The position numbers were made by a program, and so were the translations under genes. The notes beneath the pieces are model-generated. The model saw only the letters and a program-made list of their open reading frames with translations, did not search any database and was not told the origin of the DNA. Of a stretch of 43,704 bases of DNA, positions 7,680 to 15,897 are shown one piece after another (the first letter of the stretch is position 1; each line of letters starts with the position of its first letter). Origin of the DNA: an uncultured Oscillospiraceae bacterium (lineage in GTDB: Bacteria > Bacillota > Clostridia > Oscillospirales > Oscillospiraceae); NCBI GenBank assembly GCA_910588495.1, contig CAJUPU010000026.1, forward strand, positions 1-43,704. The letters run 5' to 3'.

Positions 7680-9155
7680 TCACAAAATGATGCAGATCAG
7701 CCCTCCGGACCCCTCGTTGATGATCCGCTGGAGGGTCTCCCGCAGCTTCTCCCGGGCCTCCTCGGGCATCCGCTTCAGCTTGCCGTTCAGGTCCTCCCCC
7801 ACCAGCTCGTGGAACGACCGCCCGAAGATGTTGGAGTCCCAGATCTTGCCCGTGTCCCCCTCGAACTGCCGCAGGAGGTAGTCCACCATCTCCTCCGACT
7901 GCTTCTCGGTGCCCATGATGGGGGACACCTCCGCCCGGATGTCCGCCCGCATCATGTGGATGGAGGGCGCGGACGCCTTGAGCCGCACCCCGTACCGCCC
8001 CCCCTGCTTGACGATCTCCGGCTCCTCCAGGGTCATCTCCTCCGGGTCGGGCATGACGATGCCGTAGCCGGTGGCCTCCACCTGGCGCAGGGCGCCCTCC
8101 ACCTTCTCATAGCTGCGCTTCATGGCGGCCATCTGGGTGAGCTGGTCGATGAGGTCCCCGTCGTCCCGGATCTCCAGCCCGCACCGCTCGGACACGGTGG
8201 AATAGAACAGCCCCCGGGGCAGCTCCAGGGTGGCGGTGACCACCCCGCTCCCCATGTCCATCCGGTCCAGCGCGGCGGAGCTGACCTCCTCCCGGTCGCC
8301 CATGGCCAGCACGGCCCCCTCCGCGTCCCGCAGGCGCAGCAGACCCGCCGTCTCCTCCCGGATCATGGCGTACAGCCCGCTCTTGATGGGATGGTCGAAG
8401 GGCAGCACATCCACCCAGGGGGGCAGGAACAGATCCATCTGCTTCAGGGGGAACTCGTGGAGCACCGCCCGGATGATCTCGCTCACCGCCCCCTCGTCCA
8501 GGGTGAGGCAGTTGGCGGCCAGGCAGGTGACATCGTACCGCTCGGCGATGTCCGCCTGGAGGGTCTGGGCCCGCTCGCCGTAGGGCTGGGCGGAGTTGAG
8601 CAGCACCATGAAGGGCTTGCCCAGCTCCTTGAGCTCGCCGATCACCCGCTCCTCCGCCTCCAGGTAGTCCTCCCGGGGGATGTCGGTGACCGAGCCGTCG
8701 GTGGTGACCACGATCCCGATGGTGGAGTGGTCGGTGATCACCTTCTGGGTGCCGTACTCCGCCGCCTGGGTCATGGGGATCTCGTGGTCGAACCAGGGGG
8801 TGGTGACCATCCGGGGCTGCTCTCCGTCCAGCTGGCCCAGGGCGGAGGGCACCATGTAGCCCACGCAGTCGATGAGCCGCACGGAGAACACCCCCCCGTC
8901 CTCCATGGCCATCTCCACCGCCTCCTCGGGGACGAACTTGGGCTCGGCGGTCATGACCACCCGGCCCGACCCGCTCTGGGGCAGCTCATCCCGGGCCCGG
9001 TCCCGGATGAAGCTGTTCTCGATCTTGGGCAGCACCAGGGTCTCCATGAAGCGCTTGATGAAGGTGGACTTTCCCGTGCGCACAGGGCCCACCACCCCGA
9101 TATAGATATCGCCCTGGGTGCGCTGGGCGATATCCTCATACAGTTTGTTTTCCAA
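7680..9155 (-). CDS. spoIVA: Stage IV sporulation protein A (spore-coat morphogenetic ATPase)
   Basis: SpoIVA polymerises around the forespore with ATP hydrolysis and is the base layer of the coat; SpoVM anchors it to the membrane. The N-terminus carries a Walker A loop GPVRTGKST at 23-31, followed by KIENSF and DELPQSGSG, then TAEPKFVPEEA, all hallmarks of the family. I place the start at TTG 9155, which has GGAGGG seven bases upstream and gives 491 residues, close to the 492 of the Bacillus protein. An ATG at 9188 overlaps the sigma-E -10 box and so should not be transcribed; ATG 9176 remains possible. The partner gene spoVM is at 10940-11014. Confidence 0.95.
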   Translation of the reverse strand: MENKLYEDIAQRTQGDIYIGVVGPVRTGKSTFIKRFMETLVLPKIENSFIRDRARDELPQSGSGRVVMTAEPKFVPEEAVEMAMEDGGVFSVRLIDCVGYMVPSALGQLDGEQPRMVTTPWFDHEIPMTQAAEYGTQKVITDHSTIGIVVTTDGSVTDIPREDYLEAEERVIGELKELGKPFMVLLNSAQPYGERAQTLQADIAERYDVTCLAANCLTLDEGAVSEIIRAVLHEFPLKQMDLFLPPWVDVLPFDHPIKSGLYAMIREETAGLLRLRDAEGAVLAMGDREEVSSAALDRMDMGSGVVTATLELPRGLFYSTVSERCGLEIRDDGDLIDQLTQMAAMKRSYEKVEGALRQVEATGYGIVMPDPEEMTLEEPEIVKQGGRYGVRLKASAPSIHMMRADIRAEVSPIMGTEKQSEEMVDYLLRQFEGDTGKIWDSNIFGRSFHELVGEDLNGKLKRMPEEAREKLRETLQRIINEGSGGLICIIL

Positions 9156-9187
9156 AGCTGAACCCTCCTCACGCATACTCAATTCCA

Positions 9188-9216
9188 TTTGTATGGGAAC
9201 AAGCCCGGAAATATGA
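9188..9216 (-). promoter_or_regulatory. Sigma-E type promoter of spoIVA
   Basis: On the minus strand the -35 element TCATATT (9210-9216) matches the sigma-E consensus KMATATT at all seven positions. After a 14-base spacer, CATACAAA (9188-9195) matches CATACAHT at seven of eight. SpoIVA is a mother-cell gene under sigma-E in Bacillus, so the match is expected. Confidence 0.85.
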
Positions 9217-9269
9217 CCCTGCTCTCCTCCTTTTTTCCTTGGATGAGTCGATCCCCCGCACTATGTTTT

Positions 9270-9307
9270 GTGGCCGGGCGGAGACCGGTCCGTCTCCACC
9301 CGGCCAC
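9270..9307. repeat. 16-bp imperfect inverted repeat upstream of spoIVA
   Basis: Two 16-base arms (9270-9285 and 9292-9307) pair with one mismatch around a 6-base loop. No T-tract follows on either strand. A second A/T-capped hairpin at 9339-9361 touches the stop of the upstream gene. Together they probably separate that gene from spoIVA, as termination or 3'-end structures. Confidence 0.55.
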
Positions 9308-9361
9308 GCCGGCGGGTACAAACATTTCTTTTTGCCCGCTTTTTTTCAAGGAAAAAGCGGG

Positions 9362-10873
9362 TCAGCTTCTCCGGGCCGGGATGAGCAGCAGCGTGCCCAC
9401 CTCCGCCTCCTCCCCGGGCAGGCCGTTGGCGGAGCAGATGTCCCCCACGGTGGAGCCGCAGGACTTAGCGATGTCCCACAGGGCCTCCCCCCGCTCCACC
9501 CGGCGGATCACCACCGACGGGCGGGGACCCATGGACTCCACCGCCCCGGGCTTCACGTCGGACACGCAGGCCACCTGCTCCTCCCGGGTGACGGTCCAGG
9601 CAAATTCCGCCTCGAAGCGCACCTCCAGCCCCCCGGTGACGGGGACGGCGGTGGCCTCCCCCACCGTGCGGCAGCGGCAGGCGCACTGGCACCCCTCCGG
9701 CACGTCCACCCGGCAGGTGACGGGGATGTCGGTCTCCACCCCGCACAAGGCGTCATCCTCGCTGAGGTACAGGATGGCGGCGTTCACCTGGGCGGTGAAC
9801 TCCATGCCCCCCTCCGCCGGCGCCCCCGCCAGCGCGGACACCGCGGCGGCGCAGTCCAGCACCTGCTTGGCCGGGATGCCCGACTCACACAGCTTCCGGC
9901 CCATCTCCCGCCGGGCGGACCGCTCCGCCAGGGTGCACAGCCGCACGGGGGCGCGCTCCACGTCGATGGGCCTGCCCACGCAGTAGGCGTCGCCGATCAG
10001 CTCTACGCTGCGCCGCTCCCACACCGCCGCCTGGGCCAGCAGCTCCAGGGCCACCTCCAGCTCCCCCTCCCGGGCCCGGCAGTCCGCGCTCTTCAGCGCC
10101 ACCGTCACCTCGGGCTCCCCCTCGTCGGGCAGCTCCCCGATGTCCAGGATCTGGGAGTAGGGCAGCTCGAACCGGGCCTGGCTCACCCCTTCCCCGGCGC
10201 GGTACACCGCAGAGAGCTGCACGTCCCCTTTGAGCACCAGCTTCTTGCCGATGAACTTGGCGTCCGCCGTCCCCAGCTCCGCCCGGCACAGCAGCAGCTC
10301 CTCGATCTCCGGCCGGGAGGCGGGGGGGCGCAGCACGTCGGAGAAGGTGAAGGACTTCTCCGCCACCTCCGGGACGACGCAGCACTTCCGGGGGACGATG
10401 CGCTTTTGCAGCCCCTCGCCCTCGCCCCCCTCCAGGTCGGCGGACAGCTCCCGCCGCTCCTTCTCATAGGCCGCCGCCCACACGGCCAGCCCCACCCGCA
10501 CCAGCATCTTCCGGGGGTTGATGGTCCGGGCGTCCGCCGTGGGGGCCTGGAGGTCGGCCAGCACCGGACAGCCGGCGTGGAACTGGGGATCGTCCCGGAC
10601 GCACTGGAAGGGGATGGCCACCTCCAGCGACCGGGGCAGGTCCTCCCCCTCGGGTATGTACAGCACCGTCACCCTGGCCGTGCCGTTGAGGCGCAGGGTG
10701 CCCTCCCCCAGTTCCTTGTCCTTCAAAAGCACCTTGCCCGACGCCGACACGATACGGGCGATGTCCGGGCAGGCGTCGGGCACGATGCTCTCCAGGGTCT
10801 CCTCCTGGGAGAACATCATATGCGCCGCGCAGCGGTATCCCTCCAGCGTGACGCGCTTCAGCTCCATATCCAT
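9362..10873 (-). CDS. DUF3794 and LysM domain protein, probable spore coat/cortex-associated
   Basis: A 503-residue protein with repeated beta-rich DUF3794 (SipL/SpoVID-type) segments in the first 430 residues and one LysM domain at about 453-500 (VERGEALWDIAKSCGSTVG, then a LLLIP end). This layout matches the clostridial SpoIVA-interacting protein SipL, which joins the coat base layer to the spore surface through its LysM domain (established for Clostridioides). It lacks a signal peptide, as expected for a mother-cell coat protein. Start ATG 10873 has an AAGGAGAGG site. It lies just upstream of spoIVA and downstream of spoVM, so all three partners cluster. A sigma-E-like promoter precedes it. 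Confidence 0.85.
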   Translation of the reverse strand: MDMELKRVTLEGYRCAAHMMFSQEETLESIVPDACPDIARIVSASGKVLLKDKELGEGTLRLNGTARVTVLYIPEGEDLPRSLEVAIPFQCVRDDPQFHAGCPVLADLQAPTADARTINPRKMLVRVGLAVWAAAYEKERRELSADLEGGEGEGLQKRIVPRKCCVVPEVAEKSFTFSDVLRPPASRPEIEELLLCRAELGTADAKFIGKKLVLKGDVQLSAVYRAGEGVSQARFELPYSQILDIGELPDEGEPEVTVALKSADCRAREGELEVALELLAQAAVWERRSVELIGDAYCVGRPIDVERAPVRLCTLAERSARREMGRKLCESGIPAKQVLDCAAAVSALAGAPAEGGMEFTAQVNAAILYLSEDDALCGVETDIPVTCRVDVPEGCQCACRCRTVGEATAVPVTGGLEVRFEAEFAWTVTREEQVACVSDVKPGAVESMGPRPSVVIRRVERGEALWDIAKSCGSTVGDICSANGLPGEEAEVGTLLLIPARRS

Positions 10874-10906
10874 AAAGCTTCCTCTCCTTACACATATTCT
10901 GTGTCC

Positions 10907-10935
10907 ACTATATGAGAGGCGCCGCCCCGATATGT
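10907..10935 (-). promoter_or_regulatory. Sigma-E-like promoter of the DUF3794-LysM gene
   Basis: On the minus strand ACATATC (10929-10935) and CATATAGT (10907-10914) are 14 bases apart. They match the sigma-E consensus at 5 of 7 and 6 of 8 positions. The spacing equals that of the spoIVA promoter. Weaker than that one, but in the right place. Confidence 0.55.
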
Positions 10936-10939
10936 CATC

Positions 10940-11014
10940 TCACCGGTCCATGTGGAATATCCTTCGCATCAGGCCGCACAGCGCCTTGGGAAACTTCACC
11001 ACGACCACCCGCAT
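10940..11014 (-). CDS. spoVM: Stage V sporulation protein M, 24 residues
   Basis: The 24-codon frame reads M-R-V-V-V-V-K-F-P-K-A-L-C-G-L-M-R-R-I-F-H-M-D-R. It shares the SpoVM pattern: a basic/hydrophobic start ending in K-x-P-K, a glycine in the middle, and an amphipathic helix with arginines on one face. SpoVM recognises forespore membrane curvature, recruits SpoIVA and inhibits FtsH. A GAGGGGG site lies 9 bases before ATG 11014. Position supports the call: in Bacillus spoVM lies at the end of the prpC-prkC-rsgA cluster, and here it follows rsgA directly. Its ribosome site is inside a perfect inverted repeat (11023-11071). Confidence 0.85.
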   Translation of the reverse strand: MRVVVVKFPKALCGLMRRIFHMDR

Positions 11015-11022
11015 GAAACCAG

Positions 11023-11071
11023 ACCCCCTCTCTCGCCGCCGGATGATACTCCAGCATATGAGAGAGGGGGT
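11023..11071 (-). promoter_or_regulatory. 12-bp inverted repeat covering the spoVM ribosome-binding site
   Basis: Two perfect 12-base arms (11060-11071 and 11023-11034) surround a 25-base loop. In a minus-strand transcript coming through from rsgA, the downstream arm GAGAGAGGGGGT contains the spoVM ribosome-binding site, so it would be paired. A possible sigma-E -10 box CATATGCT (11053-11060) lies in the loop and arm; a transcript starting below it would lack the pairing arm. No good -35 element was found for it. Confidence 0.6.
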
Positions 11072-11106
11072 ATGTCCTGTTCGTTTTCTTTTGAGATCTT
11101 CCGAAA

Positions 11107-11994
11107 TTATTTCCGTTTCGCCAGCTCCCACTGGGGGATCTCCTTGGCCTGCTGGTACAGCCGGACATAGCTTTTGTGGCGGCTGGGGGCGATCGTTCCC
11201 GCCTCCACCGCCGCGCGGACGGCACAGCCCTTCTCCTTCACGTGGGCGCAGCCCTGGAAGCGGCAGCCGTCCAGATAGGGGGCGAATTCCCGGAAGGCGG
11301 AGGCCAGCTCCTCCTTGGGGATGGCCTCCATCTCGTCCACGTCGAAGGAGGAGAACCCCGGCGTGTCCGCCACCAGCCCCCCCGCCACCGGGAACAGCTC
11401 CACATGGCGGGTGGTGTGGCGGCCCCGGCCCAGCTTTTCGCTGACCTGGCCCACCTCCAGCCCGAAGCCCGGCCGGAGGGCGTTGAGGATGCTGGACTTG
11501 CCCACCCCGGAGTTGCCGGTGAAGGCGGACACCTTCCCGGCGATGGCAGCGGCCAGCGCGTCCATCCCCTCCCCGGTCTCGGCGCTCACCTGGAGGGTGG
11601 AAAACCCGGCGTCCCGGTACAGCCGGACCAGCTCCTCCGCCCGCTCCAGATCGCACTTGTTGAACACGATCAGGGGCCGGCACCCCTTCCACTCCGCCAT
11701 GGCGGCCATCCGGTCGATGAGGAAGGGGTCGGTCACCGGCACCGCCCCGGAGCACACGATCGCCATCTGGTCGATGTTGGCCACGGCGGGGCGGCTGAAC
11801 TGGTTCTTCCGGGGCAGGACGGCATCCACCATCCCATGCCCGTCCTGGGTCAGGGCGATCTCCACCCGGTCGCCCACCAGGGGGCTCACCTTCTGGTGGC
11901 GGAGCCTGCCCCGCCCCCGGCAGGGGACGGTCCCGCCCCCCTGGGTCTCCACATAGTAGAACCCGCTCAGGGCCTTGACGATCCGCCCCGTCAT
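11107..11994 (-). CDS. rsgA: Ribosome small subunit-dependent GTPase A
   Basis: A 295-residue circularly permuted GTPase that tests maturation of the 30S subunit. Order seen: OB-fold (1-65), NKCD specificity motif (112-115), P-loop GNSGVGKSS (160-168), switch RGRHTTRHVEL (190-200), DTPGF (210-214), and a zinc-binding C-terminal domain with C244, C249, H251 and C257. The order G4 before G1 is diagnostic. Its start overlaps the prkC stop by 4 bases, so it is coupled to the kinase gene, matching the Bacillus prpC-prkC-cpgA arrangement. Confidence 0.96.
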   Translation of the reverse strand: MTGRIVKALSGFYYVETQGGGTVPCRGRGRLRHQKVSPLVGDRVEIALTQDGHGMVDAVLPRKNQFSRPAVANIDQMAIVCSGAVPVTDPFLIDRMAAMAEWKGCRPLIVFNKCDLERAEELVRLYRDAGFSTLQVSAETGEGMDALAAAIAGKVSAFTGNSGVGKSSILNALRPGFGLEVGQVSEKLGRGRHTTRHVELFPVAGGLVADTPGFSSFDVDEMEAIPKEELASAFREFAPYLDGCRFQGCAHVKEKGCAVRAAVEAGTIAPSRHKSYVRLYQQAKEIPQWELAKRK

Positions 11995-14087
11995 GAGCCG
12001 AAGGGCAGGAGATAGCTATCCACCTGCGTCTCGTTGATGTAGATGTATACCATCTGATCGCCGGAGGCGGTGGCCCGCTTGGTAAAGGTCAGATTCTGGT
12101 CGGCGTCCACCGGGGTGTTGTGGATGGTCTTGTCACCCACCACGATGCGCACGTTCACCAGCCCCTCATAGGCGCTCAGATCCACCGTGATGTCCTTGGT
12201 GACGGCGGGGGCGGCCACGTCCTGAGTGGGATCGGGCAGCGCCCCGCTCTCCCCCGGCGCCGTCTCGCCCGCGGGGGGCTCGTCGGAGGGCGTGGGCTCC
12301 GCCGACGGCTCCGGCTCCGGGCCCTTGCTGACGTACAGGTCGATGGAGGTGCCCTTCTCCACCTCCTTGCCGGTGTCGATGCTCTGCCAGAACACCCGGC
12401 CCTCGGGGTACTCGTCGTTATACTGCTCATCCACATGGCCCACCTTCAGCTCCATGCGGGTGATCTCGTCCTTGGCCTTCTCGATGGGCATGTTCACCAG
12501 GGGGGGCACCGTCACCGGCATTTTGGCCGGGCCGGTGCTGATGAAGATGGTCACCCGGTCCCCCTTCTCCACCTCGGTGCCGGGGATCGGGTCGCAGGAC
12601 ACCACGAAGCCCATGGTGATGCTCTCGTCGGATACCTGCTTCTGGTCCACCCCCAGCCCCATCTCATCCTGGAGGATCTTCAGCACCTCCCGGGCGTCCC
12701 GGTTCTCCACCGAGGGGATATACATCTTGTCGTCCCCGCCGCTGATGTTGACGGTGATGGTCAGGGAGCCCTCCTTCACCGTGGAGCCGGCCTCGGGCTG
12801 CTGGGCGCAGATCTTGCCCTCTTCATACTCCTCGCTGTGCATGGCGGGGCCCTCCACCACCTTGAACCCCCCCTGGATGCTCTTGTCCTGCTCCAGCTCC
12901 TCCATCGTGTAGCCCAGCAGGCTGGGCACCTCGTACTCCCTGGCCTGGCCGGTCAGCAGGTCCTTGAGGAAGAAGTTGAACACCACATAGAACATTACGC
13001 CGATGAAGGCCAGCACCACCAGCACCGCGGCCACCGCGGCGCCCACCCCGCCCCGGCGGGGTGGCTCATCGTAGCCGTCGTAATCGTCGTACTCTTCCTC
13101 CCGGCGGCGGGACTGGCGGCGCTCCGGCTGGGGCGGCCGCTCCGGATCCCGGCGCTCCACCGGCACCCGCACCGAGGCGGTGATCACCTTGGCGGGCACC
13201 ACCATGGTGGGCTCGTCGGTCTCCTCCGGCTCCACCCGCGTATCCGGCTGGAAATCCGGGTTCTTGCGGAACTCTTTCAAGTCGTCCAGCATCTCCTCGG
13301 CGGAGGCGTACCGCTGAGCCAGCTCGGGGGCCATGGCCTTCATGGTGATGGCCTCCAGCGCCCGGGGCACGTCGGGATTCAGGTCCCGGGGGGGCACAGG
13401 GATGGATTTGATGTGCTGGATGGCCACCGCCACCGGAGTGTCCCCCTCGAAGGGGAGCCGCCCGGTGAGCATCTCATAGAGCACCACCCCGGCGGAGTAG
13501 ATGTCGGTGCGGCAGTCCACATGGCTGCCCTTGGCCTGCTCCGGCGAGATATAGTGCACCGAACCGATGGCCTCCTGGGTCATGGTGTTCTGGGCGGCGC
13601 TGGCCAGCTGGGCGATGCCGAAGTCCGTCACCTTCACGCTGCCGTCCCGAAGGACCATGATGTTGTGGGGCTTGATGTCCCGGTGGATGATGCCCCGCTC
13701 GTGGGCGTGGCTCAGCGCCCGCATGATCTGGGTGATGAAGTGCTGGGCCTCCCGCCAGTTCAAGGGGGTGCCCCGGCGCTGCATATACTGCTTCAACGTC
13801 AGCCCGTCGATCAGCTCCATGACGATATAGTTCAGCCCGTCGGAGTTGCTCACGTCGTACACCGACACGATGTTGGCGTGGGACAGCATGGCCACCGCCT
13901 GGGACTCATCGTGGAACCGGCGGCGGAAGTCGGCGTCGTTGGCCAGCTCCGGCTTCAGGATCTTGATGGCCACCAGCCGGTTGAGCCGGTGGTCCCGGGC
14001 CTTGTACACCACCGCCATGCCCCCGGTGCCGATGCACTCCAGGATCTCGTATCGGTTGTCGAGCAGTTTACCTATGTATTGGTCCAT
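11991..14087 (-). CDS. prkC: Membrane Ser/Thr protein kinase with three PASTA domains
   Basis: A 698-residue Hanks-type kinase: glycine loop around IGTGGMAVVYKA (19-30), K42, catalytic HRDIKPHN (135-142), DFG (155-157) and SPEQAKG (181-187). A low-complexity linker follows, then one membrane helix (about 348-373) and three extracellular PASTA repeats (about 385-449, 455-519, 525-589). PASTA domains bind muropeptides/lipid II, and PrkC controls wall growth and spore germination. After a proline/glutamate linker there is an extra C-terminal domain (about 630-698) that I do not recognise. ATG 14087 has a GAGGAGG site; a GTG at 14108 sits in that site. It lies between its phosphatase and rsgA. 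Confidence 0.95.
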   Translation of the reverse strand: MDQYIGKLLDNRYEILECIGTGGMAVVYKARDHRLNRLVAIKILKPELANDADFRRRFHDESQAVAMLSHANIVSVYDVSNSDGLNYIVMELIDGLTLKQYMQRRGTPLNWREAQHFITQIMRALSHAHERGIIHRDIKPHNIMVLRDGSVKVTDFGIAQLASAAQNTMTQEAIGSVHYISPEQAKGSHVDCRTDIYSAGVVLYEMLTGRLPFEGDTPVAVAIQHIKSIPVPPRDLNPDVPRALEAITMKAMAPELAQRYASAEEMLDDLKEFRKNPDFQPDTRVEPEETDEPTMVVPAKVITASVRVPVERRDPERPPQPERRQSRRREEEYDDYDGYDEPPRRGGVGAAVAAVLVVLAFIGVMFYVVFNFFLKDLLTGQAREYEVPSLLGYTMEELEQDKSIQGGFKVVEGPAMHSEEYEEGKICAQQPEAGSTVKEGSLTITVNISGGDDKMYIPSVENRDAREVLKILQDEMGLGVDQKQVSDESITMGFVVSCDPIPGTEVEKGDRVTIFISTGPAKMPVTVPPLVNMPIEKAKDEITRMELKVGHVDEQYNDEYPEGRVFWQSIDTGKEVEKGTSIDLYVSKGPEPEPSAEPTPSDEPPAGETAPGESGALPDPTQDVAAPAVTKDITVDLSAYEGLVNVRIVVGDKTIHNTPVDADQNLTFTKRATASGDQMVYIYINETQVDSYLLPFGS

Positions 14088-14104
14088 GGTAAAAGTCCTC
14101 CTCG

Positions 14105-14842
14105 TCACAGCTGCGCCAGCACAACGGTCACATTGTCCGGCGCTCCCCGCTCCAGCGTCAGCTCCACCAGCGCCCGGCAGAAGCCCTCCGGCTCCCCCTC
14201 CCGGCCGCTGAGTGCCAAGATCGTCTCATCTTCCAGCACGTTGGACAGCCCATCGCTGCACAAAAGCAGGCGGCTGCCCTCCCCCGGCTCCAGCCGGTCC
14301 ACGTCGCACTCCACCCGGCTGTCCACCCCCAGGGCGCGGGTGATCAGGTTCTTCTGGGGATGTACTCTGGCCTGGTCGGGGGTGATCTCCCCCCGGTCCA
14401 CCAGCAGCTGCACCAGGGAGTGGTCCACTGTGGCCTGGCGTATGGTATTATTTCCCAGGACATAGGCCCGGCTGTCCCCCACATGGACCAGGTGGGCCGC
14501 GCCGGGCAGGGCCAGCGCCGCCACCAGGGTGGTGCCCATGCCCTCGTACTCCGGCTTTTCCCTGCTCAGGCCGTACACCCGGTCGTTGGCCCGGCGGCAG
14601 GCGTCGGTCAGCACCCGCTCCCGCAGGGCCGGGTCGCCGGGCACGCCGCCGGACAGGGCCTCCTCCACCGCGGCGGTGAATTCCTCCACCGCCACCGAGC
14701 TGGCCACGCTGCCCGCCTGGGCGCCTCCCATGCCATCGCACACCACCAGCAGCGCGCCGCCGCCCTCCAGCTCCCGAACGGCGTAGCTGTCCTCGTTTTC
14801 CTGACGGCGGCGGCCGATATCTGTCACACCGCAAACTCTCAA
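14105..14842 (-). CDS. prpC: PP2C-type serine/threonine phosphatase
   Basis: A 245-residue PPM-family phosphatase, the partner that dephosphorylates PrkC and its targets. Seen: the RQENEDS start with a metal aspartate, VCDGMGG at 34-40, GDSRAYV near 122-128, CSDGLSNVL near 194-202, and the closing PDNVTVVLAQL. It has no membrane segment. Its start overlaps rlmN by 4 bases, and the kinase follows after a 17-base gap. Confidence 0.95.
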   Translation of the reverse strand: MRVCGVTDIGRRRQENEDSYAVRELEGGGALLVVCDGMGGAQAGSVASSVAVEEFTAAVEEALSGGVPGDPALRERVLTDACRRANDRVYGLSREKPEYEGMGTTLVAALALPGAAHLVHVGDSRAYVLGNNTIRQATVDHSLVQLLVDRGEITPDQARVHPQKNLITRALGVDSRVECDVDRLEPGEGSRLLLCSDGLSNVLEDETILALSGREGEPEGFCRALVELTLERGAPDNVTVVLAQL

Positions 14843-15891
14843 GTCGATCCCTCCTCTGGGGTATGGGTCTCTCCCTCCGCGATCCTCCTGCGCCGCAGCT
14901 GGCCGCAGGAGGCGTCGATGTCTCCCCCCAGCCTCCGCCGCACCGTGGCGGTGACGCCATGGCTCTCCAGCCGCTTCTGGAACTGCCGCACCCGGCGGCT
15001 GGGCCTCAGGGGCGACTCGGCCACCTCGTTGAGGGGGATCAGGTTCACATGCCCCGGCTGGCCCCGCAGCAGCGCCGCCAGCCGGTCGGCCTGCTCATCG
15101 GAGTCGTTCACCCCGTCCGCCATGGCGTACTCGTAGGAGATCCGCCGCCCGGTGGTCTCGAAGTACCGGCGGCAGGTGTCCATGAGCAGATCCACTCCCA
15201 CGGCCCGGTTCACCGGCATCAGCCTGGTGCGGGTCTCGTCCTCGGGGGCGTGGAGGGAGACGCTCAGCGTCAATTGTAACCCAAGACCGGCCAGTTTGTC
15301 AATTTGCTTTACCAGCCCGCAGGTGGACAGGGAGATGTGGCGCATCCCGATATTCAGTCCCTCCGGGTGATTGACCAGCTCCAAAAACCGCAAAACAGCG
15401 TCGAAATTGTCCAGCGGCTCACCGATCCCCATCATCACGATGTTGGAAATCTCCGCCCCGCTGTCCTTTTTGGTAAAGATCACCTGGGCCAGGATCTCCG
15501 ATGGGGCCAGGTCCCGGACCTTCCCCCCCAGGGTGGAGGCGCAGAACACGCAGCCCATATTGCACCCCACCTGGCTGGATACGCATACAGTATTCCCATG
15601 CTTGTAGCGCATCAAAACCGTCTCCACACAATTTCCGTCGCCCAGCCGCCAAAGATATTTGATGGTGCCGTCCAGCTTGGACACCTGCCTGCGCTCCACC
15701 CGGGGGACGGTGAGCACGCAGTCCTCCCCCAGCCGCTCCCGCAAAGCGCGGGGCAGGTCAGTCATCTCGTCGAAGGACTCCACCCCCCGGTGGAGCCAGC
15801 GGAACACCTGCATGGCCCGGAACCTGGGCTGGCCCAGCTCCTGGAAATAGCGCTCCAGCTCCTCCGGGAGCATGGATCTCAGATCGATCAC
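14839..15891 (-). CDS. rlmN: 23S rRNA (adenine2503-C2)/tRNA methyltransferase RlmN
   Basis: A 350-residue radical-SAM enzyme that methylates C2 of A2503 in 23S rRNA and of A37 in some tRNAs. The CxxxCxxC cluster is C110, C114 and C117 (VGCNMGCVFCAS); GIGEPL follows near 185. The conserved C-terminal cysteine needed for the methyl-carrier mechanism is in DIDASCGQLR near 330. It lies 6 bases after rsmB and overlaps prpC by 4 bases. Confidence 0.96.
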   Translation of the reverse strand: MIDLRSMLPEELERYFQELGQPRFRAMQVFRWLHRGVESFDEMTDLPRALRERLGEDCVLTVPRVERRQVSKLDGTIKYLWRLGDGNCVETVLMRYKHGNTVCVSSQVGCNMGCVFCASTLGGKVRDLAPSEILAQVIFTKKDSGAEISNIVMMGIGEPLDNFDAVLRFLELVNHPEGLNIGMRHISLSTCGLVKQIDKLAGLGLQLTLSVSLHAPEDETRTRLMPVNRAVGVDLLMDTCRRYFETTGRRISYEYAMADGVNDSDEQADRLAALLRGQPGHVNLIPLNEVAESPLRPSRRVRQFQKRLESHGVTATVRRRLGGDIDASCGQLRRRRIAEGETHTPEEGST

Positions 15892-15897
15892 GGGGCG

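Noticed and set aside
9270..9361. Riboswitch or T-box upstream of spoIVA
   Set aside because: Only simple inverted repeats are present, and the sigma-E promoter starts transcription below them.
10940..11755. A long minus-strand frame spanning rsgA
   Set aside because: It is out of frame with the clear RsgA motifs. Only its last 24 codons are real: they are spoVM.
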